Below, in pieces: positions 1 through 9,052 of a stretch of DNA of 64,000 nucleotides. Origin of the DNA: Opitutaceae bacterium (GTDB lineage: Bacteria; Verrucomicrobiota; Verrucomicrobiia; Opitutales; Opitutaceae); contig JAGYIG010000016.1 of NCBI GenBank assembly GCA_018402455.1, positions 1 through 64,000 on the forward strand, read 5' to 3'. The notes under the pieces were generated by a model. The model was given only the letters and a program-made list of their open reading frames with translations. It was not told the DNA's origin and did not search any database. Position numbers and translations under genes: made by a program. Numbering within the stretch: the stretch's first letter is position 1; every line of letters begins with the position of its first letter.

Positions 1-659
1 GAGCTGGCGCGAACCCCGTAGAGCGACTGGCCGCCTAGGATGTCATCGGTTGCAACCGTGTCGATATCACTCACAAACGCGTTCATGACCGCACTGACCG
101 ATTGCCCGCTTTCGTCGGGATGATCGAGACCGAGCGCATGGCCCAATTCGTGGATCAACACCCGGCGCAAGTCGTCGACATCAAAGCGCCGGGGACCGCG
201 GTAGGAGTTCCAGTTAAGATCGGCTTGATTGTTAAAAACGATGTCGGCCTCGGTGCGGGGCAGCGGGCGCGAAAACCCACTGAAGCGGTTCAAGGTGATG
301 GCGAGGGTCGAACCGCCAAAGGAATCGCCGTAGACCGTGTCGGAGAAGAACAGATCATTGACTTGGTCATCATCATTCTGACCGTCCACCGCGGCTTCGA
401 CCATGTTGAGCTGCACATTCTGCAGGTGTTGGTTCCACTCATTCGCCGCCGCTTGGGCGACGGTGGTCCAACTGGTGGATCCGTCGATCAAGGTACCGCT
501 TGCGCTGCCACCCAACCGCACCTGATAGGTGATGGTTCCATCGGGCCACAGCCCCAGGTTTTCATCGGTGTTCACCACAAAAGCCGACCCACCGGATGCC
601 GCCACCAGCGCCGCGATCGCGACCCACCCTCGACGCGAGATTCGATTCCGGCCGATCAT
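1..659 (-). CDS. Matrixin-like zinc metalloprotease, secreted (C-terminus cut by window edge)
   Basis: The frame reads without stops from an ATG at 657-659 to the window edge, giving about 219 residues, so the C-terminus is missing. An N-terminal Arg-rich and hydrophobic stretch (about residues 5-27) looks like a signal peptide. The zinc site HELGHALGLDH lies at 120-152 and fits the HExxHxxGxxH pattern of matrixin/metzincin peptidases; a Met (VMNAF) follows about 12 residues later, as expected for a Met-turn. The protein probably cleaves proteins outside the cytoplasm. Its ATG overlaps the TGA of the upstream secreted protein (ATGA), so the two are probably translationally coupled. The substrate is unknown. 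Confidence 0.8.
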   Translation of the reverse strand, partial: MIGRNRISRRGWVAIAALVAASGGSAFVVNTDENLGLWPDGTITYQVRLGGSASGTLIDGSTSWTTVAQAAANEWNQHLQNVQLNMVEAAVDGQNDDDQVNDLFFSDTVYGDSFGGSTLAITLNRFSGFSRPLPRTEADIVFNNQADLNWNSYRGPRRFDVDDLRRVLIHELGHALGLDHPDESGQSVSAVMNAFVSDIDTVATDDILGGQSLYGVRAS

Positions 660-1276
660 CGGATTTGCCTCGAGGGTTCGATTTGCCGGCGCACCGAAAG
701 CCGGAACTGGTCCAGGGTCATGCCGGGAACTCCCGCGGCGCGCTGACTCAACGCGGCGGCCTCCGGAGCCGAGTCGATGGGGTGGGAAATTTGTTCCAGG
801 TGCTCCAACGCCAGACCGTTGGAGCGGCGCACCCGAGCCACGCCATCAGCCCCCGACCGATCGACTTGATACTTTCCGTGCCCCCAGCCCACCGTCGGAC
901 AAACGAAACGCCCTGCGGGGTGCAGAAATAGAATCACCTCCTTGCCCAACTCGAACGTGGGCATGGCGCCCACCTCCAGCCGAAGCCCGGGGATCTCTCC
1001 GCCCAGCAAGTGGATCTTCAGCCCCCCGGGTTGAACCTCCCCCGCCAATGTTTCCAGCACGTTGAGCGTGACCTCGGTGCGAACCAGCGCCTCGCCTTGA
1101 TAACTGTCGGCATACGGCCTGACCTGATCGATCCGGGCCCGGACAATGTTGCCGGACTGGGCGACGAGTTGCGCGAAATCCGGCGGTCGGATGGAGGTGC
1201 CGGTCAGCGGCACGGCCGCCAGCATGATTACCGTGAACAGACCGGAATACAGGCGGAGAAAGCGAAAACGATTCAT
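656..1276 (-). CDS. Secreted protein of unknown function, coupled to metalloprotease
   Basis: This is a 206-residue frame if started at the ATG at 1274-1276, which puts a clear signal-peptide-like segment (basic MNRFRFLR, then hydrophobic) at the N-terminus. A longer upstream frame exists but is low-complexity and lacks the signal. The mature part has beta-rich sequence with no motif I recognise. Its stop overlaps the start of the metalloprotease by 4 bases, so the two probably act together, for example as an exported partner or inhibitor. That role is only inferred from coupling. There is no obvious ribosome-binding site. Confidence 0.65.
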   Translation of the reverse strand: MNRFRFLRLYSGLFTVIMLAAVPLTGTSIRPPDFAQLVAQSGNIVRARIDQVRPYADSYQGEALVRTEVTLNVLETLAGEVQPGGLKIHLLGGEIPGLRLEVGAMPTFELGKEVILFLHPAGRFVCPTVGWGHGKYQVDRSGADGVARVRRSNGLALEHLEQISHPIDSAPEAAALSQRAAGVPGMTLDQFRLSVRRQIEPSRQIR

Positions 1277-1437
1277 GGGGCAAAGCGATGGGGCGTTAAC
1301 ACTCAACGAGTGTGGCGCAGCCTTTGCCTCATTTTCCGCCGGAGCAAGCCAGCAAGCGGCCCGCCCTGCCCTCGCCCGCTGGTGCCCGACCACGCCCCCT
1401 ACCCACCGTTCACCCGCTTGGTTTATTCCCGGCCCCC

Positions 1438-3204
1438 CTAGGCGGATCGCATGTGCTCGCGGAAAAACTGCACGCAGCGCGCTTCGATTTCAGCTCCGGA
1501 CGCCAGGGTGAGGGCCTCGCGGGCGAGTTCCTGTGCTTCGGTGAGCGACATGCTGCGGATCAAATACTTGGCCGCGGGCAAGAGCGGCGGCGTCATGCTC
1601 AGCTCATCGACCCCGAGACCGATAAGCAGGGGCACATAAAGCGGGTCTCCGGCCATTTCCCCGCAGACACTCACCTTGACCCCGGCGGTCCGCGCCTTTT
1701 CCACCACCTCGGCCAAGACCCGCAGGACCGCCGGGTGGGTGGGCTCGTAAAGGTGCGCGATCCGGTCGTTCACCCGATCAATGGCGATCAGGTATTGAAT
1801 CAAATCGTTGGTGCCGATGCTGAAAAACGCACACTCGGGGGCCAGCTGATCGGCGGTGAGCGCCGCACTTGGGATCTCGATCATGCTGCCAACCGGCATG
1901 TCCTCGTTGAACGGAATCCCCTCCGCCCTCAGCTCCTGCCGACACTCTTCCAACACGGCCTTGGCCTGCTGCAACTCCGCCACGCCACTGATCATCGGAA
2001 ACATGATGTGCACGTTGCCATGCGCACTCGCGCGCAGGATGGCCCGGAGTTGGTTTTTGAAAATATCGCGATGCTTCAGGCAAAACCGGATGGCCCGAAA
2101 CCCCAAAAACGGGTTGTCCTCCCGAGGAAAAAGATGGGGGGCGCCGGTCATGGGTTTATCCCCCCCGAGGTCGAGGGTGCGGATCACCACCGGTTCATCG
2201 CCGAACGCTTCGGCAACCGTGCGATAGGCCCGATACTGGGACTCCTCGTCGGGCACCTTGGGCACCGCCAAATAAAGGTATTCGGACCGAAACAACCCCA
2301 CGCCCTCACCGCAGTGGTCCTTCACCAACTGGCACTCATCCTCCTTTTCAATGTTGGCACGCAACGGCACCAAGTGGCCATCGGTGGTGACCGATCGTTC
2401 TCCCACCGCCTTGAGCAGACGCTGCTCCAGCGCCGCCTTTTCCTGCCGAATTTTCCCGTAGCGAAAGAGGGTTTCCTCGGAGGGGCGCAGGATCAACAGG
2501 CCGTCATAGCCGTCAATGATGACCTCCTCATCGGCTGCGATGGCATCCATCGCCTCGCGCACCCCCACGACTGCCGGGATGTTCATCGAGCGAGCGACGA
2601 TCACCGCATGACTGGTCTTGCCCCCACTGGCGGTTACCAGCCCCAACGCGGAGGAGCGGTCCAAGGACGCCGCATCGGAGGGGGCGATTTCATCCGCGAT
2701 GACAATGTGGCTGCCAAGGTGTTCGCTGAGCGACTCGGCCGTTTGCCCCAACAACGCATGCAGCACGCGCGACGCCACGTCGCGGATATCGCCCGCCCGC
2801 TCGCGCAGGTATTCATCATCAATCTCGGAAAAAGCCTGGATGTAACGCTGCGCCACCGTGTTGAAACAGGCCTCCACGTTTTTGCCGGTGGTTTCAACCT
2901 CGCGCTCGGTTTCCCCGATGAGGGCCTGATCCTCCAGCACCATGAGGTGGGCGTCAAAGATCCGGGCCTCGGCCTCGCCGAGGTTTTGTTTCACCTCGTC
3001 CCGAATCGCGCTGATCTGCCCGCGCGTCTGCATCAGCGCGTGGTTTAACCGCTCAAATTCGCCGGCGCGCTTGTCCAACGGCACTTGGTATTCCGGCACT
3101 TCCAATTCCGACTTTCGATAAATGAAGGCCCGGCCGTGAGCGATGCCCGGGGACGCAGAAATCCCCTCGAAAACGACTTCCGATTGTGAGGGGGACACAG
3201 GCAC
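1438..3204 (-). CDS. ptsI: Phosphoenolpyruvate-protein phosphotransferase (PTS enzyme I)
   Basis: The 588-residue protein has the usual length of enzyme I, which moves phosphate from PEP to HPr in the cytoplasm. The phospho-histidine motif GGKTSHAVIVAR puts the active His at residue 199. PEP-binding signatures follow: LFRSEYLYL, RTLDLGGDKP, the FPMIS block, the SIGTNDL motif and the CGEMAGD cysteine loop. It starts at a GTG at 3202-3204, just before the family-typical N-terminal block (FEGISASPGIAHG). No HPr or EII genes are in the window, so it may feed a regulatory or dispersed PTS. It lies 96 bases downstream of ispE on the same strand. Confidence 0.96.
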   Translation of the reverse strand: MPVSPSQSEVVFEGISASPGIAHGRAFIYRKSELEVPEYQVPLDKRAGEFERLNHALMQTRGQISAIRDEVKQNLGEAEARIFDAHLMVLEDQALIGETEREVETTGKNVEACFNTVAQRYIQAFSEIDDEYLRERAGDIRDVASRVLHALLGQTAESLSEHLGSHIVIADEIAPSDAASLDRSSALGLVTASGGKTSHAVIVARSMNIPAVVGVREAMDAIAADEEVIIDGYDGLLILRPSEETLFRYGKIRQEKAALEQRLLKAVGERSVTTDGHLVPLRANIEKEDECQLVKDHCGEGVGLFRSEYLYLAVPKVPDEESQYRAYRTVAEAFGDEPVVIRTLDLGGDKPMTGAPHLFPREDNPFLGFRAIRFCLKHRDIFKNQLRAILRASAHGNVHIMFPMISGVAELQQAKAVLEECRQELRAEGIPFNEDMPVGSMIEIPSAALTADQLAPECAFFSIGTNDLIQYLIAIDRVNDRIAHLYEPTHPAVLRVLAEVVEKARTAGVKVSVCGEMAGDPLYVPLLIGLGVDELSMTPPLLPAAKYLIRSMSLTEAQELAREALTLASGAEIEARCVQFFREHMRSA

Positions 3205-3300
3205 GGGCGGTGAAAGGGAAAGCAGGAGGGACGAAAAAAACGCGAAGACGAACCCGGTCGCGGGCCCCTAAGATAACCGGGGCGCGGCGGGGGGGGTCAA

Positions 3301-4197
3301 TCAGGATTTAGCGTTTGGCAGACAAGAAGCTCGGGCCAACCAGGTGCCGTCTCCCCAGCTTTGCCGCACAATTGCCTCCACTGCGGCGAGGTCGGTTTCC
3401 GGTTCGACCCAGCCGAAGCACGCACTGCCGCTGCCGCTGAGGTGGAGTTGCATCCCGCAGGCCTCCCGCAGCCGGCGAGCGAGCACCGGCAGCGCGGGAT
3501 ACTTCGCCGCCACGATGGGCCAAAAGGCATTAAACCCAACCCCCAAGGCCCCATCGTCTCGTCCGCACCACGTGGCGAGGTCCGCTTCCGCTTGAGCGGC
3601 GGTCTGATACGAGTGGGGGGCCCGCTGGGCCAACTGCGCATAGGCCCAGACCGTGCTGACGCCAAAACCGGGTTTCATCAGGACCAGCTCCCGGCCCGCG
3701 AGGCCACGGGAGAGCTGCTCGTCCCCTGCGAGGTGCTCGCCCCGCCCCCGCATGACCACCGGTTGTTCGCGCAGAAAGAGCGGACAATCGGAGCCCACCC
3801 GCGCCGCCGCTTCCTGCATTTCCGGGGGGCTTAGCCGACCACCGGAAATTCGATTCAGCGCCCGTAACGCGCCCACGGCGTCACTGCTCCCGCCGCCCAG
3901 GCCCGCGCCACTGGGCAGGGCCTTGCGCAAATGAAATTCCGCGCCGCCCGTCCACCCGGACAATTCGCGAAAGACGGTGGCCGCCTTGATCACGAGGTTG
4001 GCTCCATCCGTGGGGAGGTCCGCATCATCACAGGTCATCCGAAAGTCCGAGTCGGCTGCCCGGACCTCCAAGGTGTCGCCCACCGAGACGGGCGCGGCCA
4101 CTGAAATCAATTCGTGAAAGCCATCGTCCCGTTTCCCAGTCACGGCCAGGTAGGGGTTTATTTTTGCCGGACAAAACTCAGTTACCACATCCACCAC
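3301..4197 (-). CDS. ispE: 4-diphosphocytidyl-2-C-methyl-D-erythritol kinase
   Basis: This 298-residue GHMP-type kinase phosphorylates CDP-methylerythritol in the non-mevalonate (MEP) isoprenoid pathway. The N-terminal block (PAKINPYLAVTGKRDDGFHEL) contains the catalytic-site lysine region. The ATP loop LPSGAGLGGGSSDA is at about residues 94-107. A C-terminal LSGSGSACFG glycine motif matches the third GHMP motif. It is divergent from pyrF, with 134 bases between the two starts, and is followed by ptsI on the same strand. Confidence 0.96.
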   Translation of the reverse strand: MVDVVTEFCPAKINPYLAVTGKRDDGFHELISVAAPVSVGDTLEVRAADSDFRMTCDDADLPTDGANLVIKAATVFRELSGWTGGAEFHLRKALPSGAGLGGGSSDAVGALRALNRISGGRLSPPEMQEAAARVGSDCPLFLREQPVVMRGRGEHLAGDEQLSRGLAGRELVLMKPGFGVSTVWAYAQLAQRAPHSYQTAAQAEADLATWCGRDDGALGVGFNAFWPIVAAKYPALPVLARRLREACGMQLHLSGSGSACFGWVEPETDLAAVEAIVRQSWGDGTWLARASCLPNAKS

Positions 4198-4331
4198 CGC
4201 GCCATCTCACCCTATTTTCCGCAAATGAAAATCCCAAACGGTCCCCTTCCCCCTGGTGAATCCATCCGCGCATTGGCGGGGTCATTCATTTCAGTCTTTT
4301 AGCTTTTCCGATTTTCGGCTTTCAACCAGAC

Positions 4332-5030
4332 GTGCCTACCGAACTGATTCTCCCCCTCGATGTTCCCACCCGGGAAGCGGCCCGGCCTCTGTTGAAGCAA
4401 CTGCAGGGCACCGTGCCGTGGATGAAAGTCGGGCTCCAAATGTTCACGGCCTTTGGCTCGGATTGGGTGCAGGAGGTCGCTGACGCCGGCTACAAGGTCT
4501 TCCTTGATCTGAAGTTGCACGACATTCCCAATACGGTCGCCAAAACCATCGATTCCCTCGCCCCCCTGCCCATCTCGATGCTGACGCTGCACACCTCCGG
4601 CGGCAAAGTCATGATGACCAAGGCGCGCGAAGCTCAGGCGGCCGCCAATCCTCAATTACTCCTGCTCGGTGTGACCGTGCTGACATCCTTCGACGCGGTT
4701 GAACTCGCTCGCGTGGGCTGCCCGGACACCCCTGCCCAGCAGGTGTCACGACTGGCCAGGTTGGGCAGCGAAGCCGGGCTGCAAGGTTTTGTCTGCTCGC
4801 CGCTCGAGGTGGCCGATTTGCGCCGCGATTTGCCGACCGGAACTCAACTGGTGACCCCGGGGGTGCGGCCCGCTGGCGCCGACCACGGCGATCAATCACG
4901 GGTGATGACCCCGGCGGATGCGGCGCGAGCAGGCTCCACCCACATCGTGGTCGGGCGCCCCATTTATCAGGCCCCCGATCCCCTGTCCGCCGCTCAGGCC
5001 ATTCGCGCCGAACTCGAGTCCGTCCGCTAG
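4332..5030 (+). CDS. pyrF: Orotidine 5'-phosphate decarboxylase
   Basis: A 232-residue TIM-barrel enzyme that makes UMP in pyrimidine synthesis. The diagnostic active-site motif DLKLHDIPNT is at residues 59-68, with the catalytic Asp-Lys-x-x-Asp arrangement (D59, K61, D64), and an earlier Lys32 (WMKVG) in the expected place. The C-terminal phosphate-gripper region (TPGVRPAG and IVVGRPI) is intact. The start is a GTG at 4332; no in-frame ATG lies upstream. It is divergent from ispE and probably a single-gene transcript. Confidence 0.95.
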   Translation: MPTELILPLDVPTREAARPLLKQLQGTVPWMKVGLQMFTAFGSDWVQEVADAGYKVFLDLKLHDIPNTVAKTIDSLAPLPISMLTLHTSGGKVMMTKAREAQAAANPQLLLLGVTVLTSFDAVELARVGCPDTPAQQVSRLARLGSEAGLQGFVCSPLEVADLRRDLPTGTQLVTPGVRPAGADHGDQSRVMTPADAARAGSTHIVVGRPIYQAPDPLSAAQAIRAELESVR

Positions 5031-5077
5031 CATGGGTTTTGAAATGAGCGTTCCGATCGCTGCCCCCGGCCCAAGGT

Positions 5078-5128
5078 AGGGCGCGTCTCGTCGAGACCGC
5101 CGCTTCGGGCTGACGGCCCCGGACCGCC
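5078..5128. repeat. REP-like palindromic extragenic element
   Basis: The pyrF-tonB convergent gap holds a compact set of inverted repeats. GGCG/CGCC plus GTCTCG/CGAGAC form a bulged stem at about 5089-5102, followed by a second GACGG/CCGTC stem at about 5112-5128. There is no T-run on the plus side, so a simple terminator is less likely than a repeated palindrome, though it could still aid termination of the two convergent genes. Only one copy is seen here. Confidence 0.4.
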
Positions 5129-5139
5129 GTCGGACCGGA

Positions 5140-5955
5140 TTACCCCTCGGTCAGCCGGATGACCGTCGTGAACACTTCCGCTCGGCCGGTGGGCGGGGAG
5201 CCAATGGGCCGGATGGTTCGGAACGCCGCGATGATCGCGCGATCGAATTCAGCACTGCCCGAACTGCGGGTGATGCTGACATCGGAGATTGCCCCCTCGA
5301 CGCTGACGCTGAATTTCACCCCGGCTTCGCGGAGTTCATTGATGCCGGCCTGCTCCAGGGATTGCCGGATCCGCTGGATGATCATGGCGACGTAGCGCTT
5401 CGACAGGGACAATTCGTTGGACGTCATCGCCGTGCCGCCTGCTCCCGTGGTGATCACGTTGGTCGACGACATCACGCGATCCACGTTGATCTTGGTCGCC
5501 TTGATCGGAGGGGGCGCTTTGACGGTCTGCGTCTTGGGCGCGCCGTGGGTCTTGGTGAAATCGGAGAACGAGACCTTTTCCCGCGCCGGTTCGATGTTCA
5601 CCGGCGGCTTTTCGGGTGCCCGCTTGATCACCACGGGAGCCGGTTCGCGCTTGACCTCCTTGGGTTGAGGCGGGGGCACCGGTTGGGGCTCCGGTCGGGG
5701 CTGAACCTCAGGGCGCGGGGGGGGGGGCGGAATGTTCAGGGTGACCGTGGGGGTCGTCACCGCCGTGGTGGTAGGAGCGACCTCGGCCGCGTAGTTGTCG
5801 CCCGGTCCGGCCACCAGCTCGAACGGTGGGGGCGGAGTCTCGTCCAACCGCTGCGACCACCAAGCCGAGAAAATCATCAGTCCAAAAATCAAAAGGTGCA
5901 GGAAGGCGGATAAACCGGCCGACCGGGGCATGGGACTGGAAGTAGCGGTGCTCAC
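5140..5955 (-). CDS. tonB: TonB-family energy transducer
   Basis: The 271-residue protein has one N-terminal membrane span (about residues 13-33), a Pro/Glu/Lys-rich periplasmic linker (about 75-125), and a C-terminal domain of about 85 residues with the TonB/TolA fold signature (VSVEGAISDVSITRSSGSAEFDRA). It would span the periplasm and use the proton motive force through ExbB/ExbD to drive outer-membrane transporters. It is the last gene of an exbB-exbD-tonB set on the minus strand, with 27 bases to exbD. It could instead act as TolA; no Pal or TolB is nearby. Confidence 0.85.
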   Translation of the reverse strand: MSTATSSPMPRSAGLSAFLHLLIFGLMIFSAWWSQRLDETPPPPFELVAGPGDNYAAEVAPTTTAVTTPTVTLNIPPPPPRPEVQPRPEPQPVPPPQPKEVKREPAPVVIKRAPEKPPVNIEPAREKVSFSDFTKTHGAPKTQTVKAPPPIKATKINVDRVMSSTNVITTGAGGTAMTSNELSLSKRYVAMIIQRIRQSLEQAGINELREAGVKFSVSVEGAISDVSITRSSGSAEFDRAIIAAFRTIRPIGSPPTGRAEVFTTVIRLTEG

Positions 5956-5982
5956 GATAACAGGAACGAACGAAGCCCGAGT

Positions 5983-6414
5983 TTATTGGGTGGAAACCGT
6001 GGTATCAAACGTGATTTTGGAAAGGCGCTGGTTTTTCAGGGCGTCCATGACCGAGATGAACTGTTGGGCGGTGGAGTCCTGATCCATGCGAATGCGAAAC
6101 ACCGGCGGTTTCGGCATGGCGGCATATTCGGTCAAAGCTGCTTCCAACTGCGCCAAGGGCACTTCGTCTCCCGCCAACGAGACGGCACCGTTGGCGCGGA
6201 TGGTGATGGTTTCGAATCGGGTGTCGGGATCGGGTTTGTCCTGCGGGCGCTGGGACTCCGCCGGGAGTTCGATGGGGATCGTCTGCTCCTGATTGATCAA
6301 CGGAGTCGCGATCATAAAAATGATGAGCAGCGTGAACCCCAAATCAATGAGGTTGGTCACGTTGAGCTCCGAAATGGGAGCTGCCTTGCGGTCTCTTCTA
6401 AAGTTGCGAGCCAT
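5983..6414 (-). CDS. exbD: ExbD/TolR-family biopolymer transport protein
   Basis: A 143-residue protein with a short cytoplasmic N-terminus, one membrane span at about residues 22-40 that contains the conserved Asp in NLIDLGFTLLIIFM (proton path), and a periplasmic domain. This matches ExbD/TolR in length and layout. It sits between exbB (11 bases upstream) and tonB, so the three would form an inner-membrane energy-coupling complex. ExbD and TolR cannot be told apart with certainty from the sequence alone. Confidence 0.9.
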   Translation of the reverse strand: MARNFRRDRKAAPISELNVTNLIDLGFTLLIIFMIATPLINQEQTIPIELPAESQRPQDKPDPDTRFETITIRANGAVSLAGDEVPLAQLEAALTEYAAMPKPPVFRIRMDQDSTAQQFISVMDALKNQRLSKITFDTTVSTQ

Positions 6415-6425
6415 GGCCGCCGGGG

Positions 6426-7130
6426 TCAGAGGTCACCCGCTGAGGTGGATTCCAATTCGATGCGATCCGCCAGCGAGCTGGCGTAGTTTTCAATCTCGGT
6501 GATCAACCGCTTGGTGCTGGCGAACAGGTAATTGTAGCCAAAAACCGAGGGGATCGCGACCACCAGACCGGCCACCGTGGTGAGCAGGGCCGCCGAGACC
6601 CCGGGGGCGAGGGTCTGAATGCTGGCGGTCTGCTGCACCGACACCGCGCTGAACGCATCCATCACGCCCCAGACGGTGCCGAGCAGACCCATAAAGGGAG
6701 CGCCGGACACGATCGTGGCCAGGAACACCATATTGGACTCGTAGCGTAAAACCTGACGACCGAGGGCACGTTGCAGGGCATTTTCGGTGTGCTCGAGCCG
6801 AAAACGGGAGGTGTCGACCCCCTTCTCCCGTCCGATGGAGGCGGCGCGCCAGTAAGCCTCCATCGCGTCGGCAAACAAATCGCCGTAGGGAATCGACCGC
6901 CTCTCGCGGTAGGCCTCCGGCAGATCCAGCAGGGTGCGTTCGGTTCTGAGGCGGTGCTCGAAGCCCTGATTGAGCGAGCGCATTCGTTTCAGATCCATGT
7001 GCTTGTCGATCATGATCGACCACGCGATGAAGCTGAAGATGACGAGTCCAATGGTGATCGCCTGCCCGACGAGCGTCGAAGCGAGGAAGGAATCGATGAG
7101 GGTGGTTATGGCAAAGATGGGGGTAATCAC
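6426..7130 (-). CDS. exbB: ExbB/TolQ-family proton channel subunit
   Basis: A 234-residue MotA/TolQ/ExbB-family membrane protein. One span lies near the N-terminus (about residues 18-40). Two C-terminal spans flank the conserved block (GTVWGVMDAF, then LAPGVSAALLTTVAGLVVAIPSV) that lines the proton channel. It is the first gene of the exbB-exbD-tonB group. The frame begins at a GTG at 7128-7130; no better in-frame ATG precedes the first span. It is divergent from the PfkB kinase gene across 141 bases, where the promoters of both operons must lie. Confidence 0.92.
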   Translation of the reverse strand: MITPIFAITTLIDSFLASTLVGQAITIGLVIFSFIAWSIMIDKHMDLKRMRSLNQGFEHRLRTERTLLDLPEAYRERRSIPYGDLFADAMEAYWRAASIGREKGVDTSRFRLEHTENALQRALGRQVLRYESNMVFLATIVSGAPFMGLLGTVWGVMDAFSAVSVQQTASIQTLAPGVSAALLTTVAGLVVAIPSVFGYNYLFASTKRLITEIENYASSLADRIELESTSAGDL

Positions 7131-7271
7131 GATAGATTCGGCGGATCTTCAGCTGTGGGCATTTGCGGGCGGCGCTTCAATGGCAAATCGGACTTGTACG
7201 TTCATCTCCTTTCAGGTTGCCCGCGGGCTGATCCGTCGGTTCGGTCTCCGTTCCCTTATTCTCTACCGCCC

Positions 7272-8384
7272 ATGGACATTCCGACCCAGACCCTTGCCGA
7301 ACTCAAAGCCGCCGCCGCTCGCCCGAGTGATAAACGGGCCTTGGTCGGGCTTGATGGCTTCGTGGACACCATCGTGACTCCCGTCGGGTTGCGGCGAGGT
7401 CAAGGGACCGATTTTGATCCGATTTCCACCATCGCCGAATTCGGCCAGCGGATCCAACGGGCCGCGGGCAAGAGTGCCAACCTCGAGTTCTATCCCCAAA
7501 TGGACAAATTGGGCGGCAATGGTCCCATCATGGCCAACGCCCTCATGGCTCACGGGGTGGCAATGACCTACGTGGGAGCCCTCGGCTCCCCGACCGTGCA
7601 CCCCGTTTTTCAAGACTTTGCCGCTCGCGCCCGGGTGATTTCCATCACCGAGGCCGCCCACACCACCGCCGTCGAGTTCGACGACGGCAAGTTGATGCTC
7701 GGGCAAATGAAGAGTCTGGATGACGTGACCTTCGCCACCTTGGAGGGACACCTCGGCCGTGAGGGCCTCGTCCAACTGTTCGCCGAGGTCGATTTGGTCA
7801 GTCTGGTCAACTGGACCATGATTCCCAACATGACGGACGTTTTCCGCCAGCTGGTGAAACACATCTTCCCCCTCCTGCCCCCGGCGGAACGCCTCTTTTT
7901 CTTCGATCTGGCCGATCCGGAAAAACGCGCGCGGGCCGACCTGCTCGAGGTGCTGGAAGTGATCACCACCTTTGGCGACTTCGGCCGGGTTACGCTCGGT
8001 TTGAATTTGAAGGAAGCCCAGCAGGTGCACCTGGCCCTCGGCTTTTACGCGCTGACGGAGTCACCCGAGGATTTGCAACAAATGGCCGCGGACATCCGGC
8101 ACAAGCTGGAGCTGACCACCGTGGTGGTGCATCCCAAAGAGTCCGCGGCCTGCGCCCTGGCCGACGGCACTCACTGGGTCCCGGGGCCCTACGTCACCAA
8201 ACCCAAGATCACCACCGGAGCCGGTGATCACTTCAACGCGGGTTTTTCCCTCGGTCAGCTGCTGGGCCTTTCGCCCACCGCCTGTTTGACCACCGGAGTC
8301 ACCACCAGCGGTCACTACGTGCGCACCGCCCAAAGCCCGACGCTGGCCGACCTCGAAACGTTCCTCGCCAACTGGCCGGAATAG
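7272..8384 (+). CDS. PfkB-family carbohydrate/nucleoside kinase
   Basis: A 370-residue ribokinase-like protein from the ATG at 7272; a longer frame upstream overlaps exbB and is not credible. The signature TTGAGDHFNAGFSLG near the C-terminus is the PfkB motif with the catalytic Asp and anion hole. The N-terminal LVGLDGFVDTIV and the GGNGPIMANAL segment correspond to the sugar-binding side. Ribokinase-like kinases phosphorylate sugars or nucleosides; the substrate here cannot be read from sequence. It is followed by tmk after 15 bases and probably heads a kinase-tmk-holB operon. Confidence 0.85.
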   Translation: MDIPTQTLAELKAAAARPSDKRALVGLDGFVDTIVTPVGLRRGQGTDFDPISTIAEFGQRIQRAAGKSANLEFYPQMDKLGGNGPIMANALMAHGVAMTYVGALGSPTVHPVFQDFAARARVISITEAAHTTAVEFDDGKLMLGQMKSLDDVTFATLEGHLGREGLVQLFAEVDLVSLVNWTMIPNMTDVFRQLVKHIFPLLPPAERLFFFDLADPEKRARADLLEVLEVITTFGDFGRVTLGLNLKEAQQVHLALGFYALTESPEDLQQMAADIRHKLELTTVVVHPKESAACALADGTHWVPGPYVTKPKITTGAGDHFNAGFSLGQLLGLSPTACLTTGVTTSGHYVRTAQSPTLADLETFLANWPE

Positions 8385-8399
8385 GCTCAACTTAAACCC

Positions 8400-9047
8400 A
8401 TGCCTCTCACGGAAGACCCCCAAGGTGTCCTCATCTCCTTCGAAGGAGCTGAAGGCAGCGGTAAATCCACCCAAATGTCGCGTTTGGCCAAGCGCTTGGC
8501 CAAGCAAAAGCACCGGGTGCTCAGCGTCCGCGAACCCGGCGGCACGGAAATCGGCGAACAGATTCGCAACATCATCGTGCACAACTCCGATGGCGACGAG
8601 ATGTGCGCGGAGACCGAACTGCTGCTTTTCGCCGCCGCCCGCGCCCAGCTCGTCCGCGAGACGATTGCCCCGGCTTTGCGGGAAGGCTTCGTCGTGTTGA
8701 GCGACCGGTTCATGGATTCTTCGACTGTGTATCAGGGCATTGGACGTAATCTGGCCGCCGATCCGGTCAGCATGGTCAACCGTTTCGCGGTCGGCAATGT
8801 CATGCCCACCCTCACCATCGTTTATGATGTGCCCCCCGCCATTTCCAAGCGGCGGATTCGCCAGCGGGCCTCCGACGTGCCGGATCGCATGGAGCGCGAG
8901 AACATCGAATTTTATAAAAAGATCCGCCAGGGCTACCTGCTGCTGGCCGAGAGCATGCCGGAGCGCATCGTCGTGATCGATGGCACGCAATCCGAAGCCG
9001 AAATCGAGCGGCAGACTTGGAAGATCGTCAAAAAAGCCATCGCCTGA
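8400..9047 (+). CDS. tmk: Thymidylate kinase
   Basis: A 215-residue P-loop kinase that converts dTMP to dTDP. The P-loop GAEGSGKST is at residues 16-24, the DR(E/F) region appears as SVREPGGTEIGEQIR, and the LSDRFMDSSTVYQG block carries the DR motif and lid residues. Length and motif order are typical. It begins 15 bases after the PfkB kinase and is followed 5 bases later by the DNA polymerase delta-prime gene. The tmk-holB pair is common in bacteria. Confidence 0.96.
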   Translation: MPLTEDPQGVLISFEGAEGSGKSTQMSRLAKRLAKQKHRVLSVREPGGTEIGEQIRNIIVHNSDGDEMCAETELLLFAAARAQLVRETIAPALREGFVVLSDRFMDSSTVYQGIGRNLAADPVSMVNRFAVGNVMPTLTIVYDVPPAISKRRIRQRASDVPDRMERENIEFYKKIRQGYLLLAESMPERIVVIDGTQSEAEIERQTWKIVKKAIA

Positions 9048-9052
9048 GCCAG

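Noticed and set aside
102-746. Long plus-strand frame opposite the metalloprotease
   Set aside because: It lies antisense to the HELGHALGLDH-coding strand and shows no domain; it is a shadow frame of high-GC coding sequence.
1312-3048. 578-residue plus-strand frame over ptsI
   Set aside because: Antisense to enzyme I with all its conserved motifs; the plus-strand product has no recognisable pattern.
3210-3300. Terminator between ispE and ptsI
   Set aside because: A T7 run exists on the minus strand, but the only preceding stem is about 5 bp with a long loop; too weak to call.
6771-7271. N-terminal extension of the PfkB kinase frame
   Set aside because: It overlaps exbB antisense and lacks kinase homology; the ATG at 7272 begins the family-like sequence.
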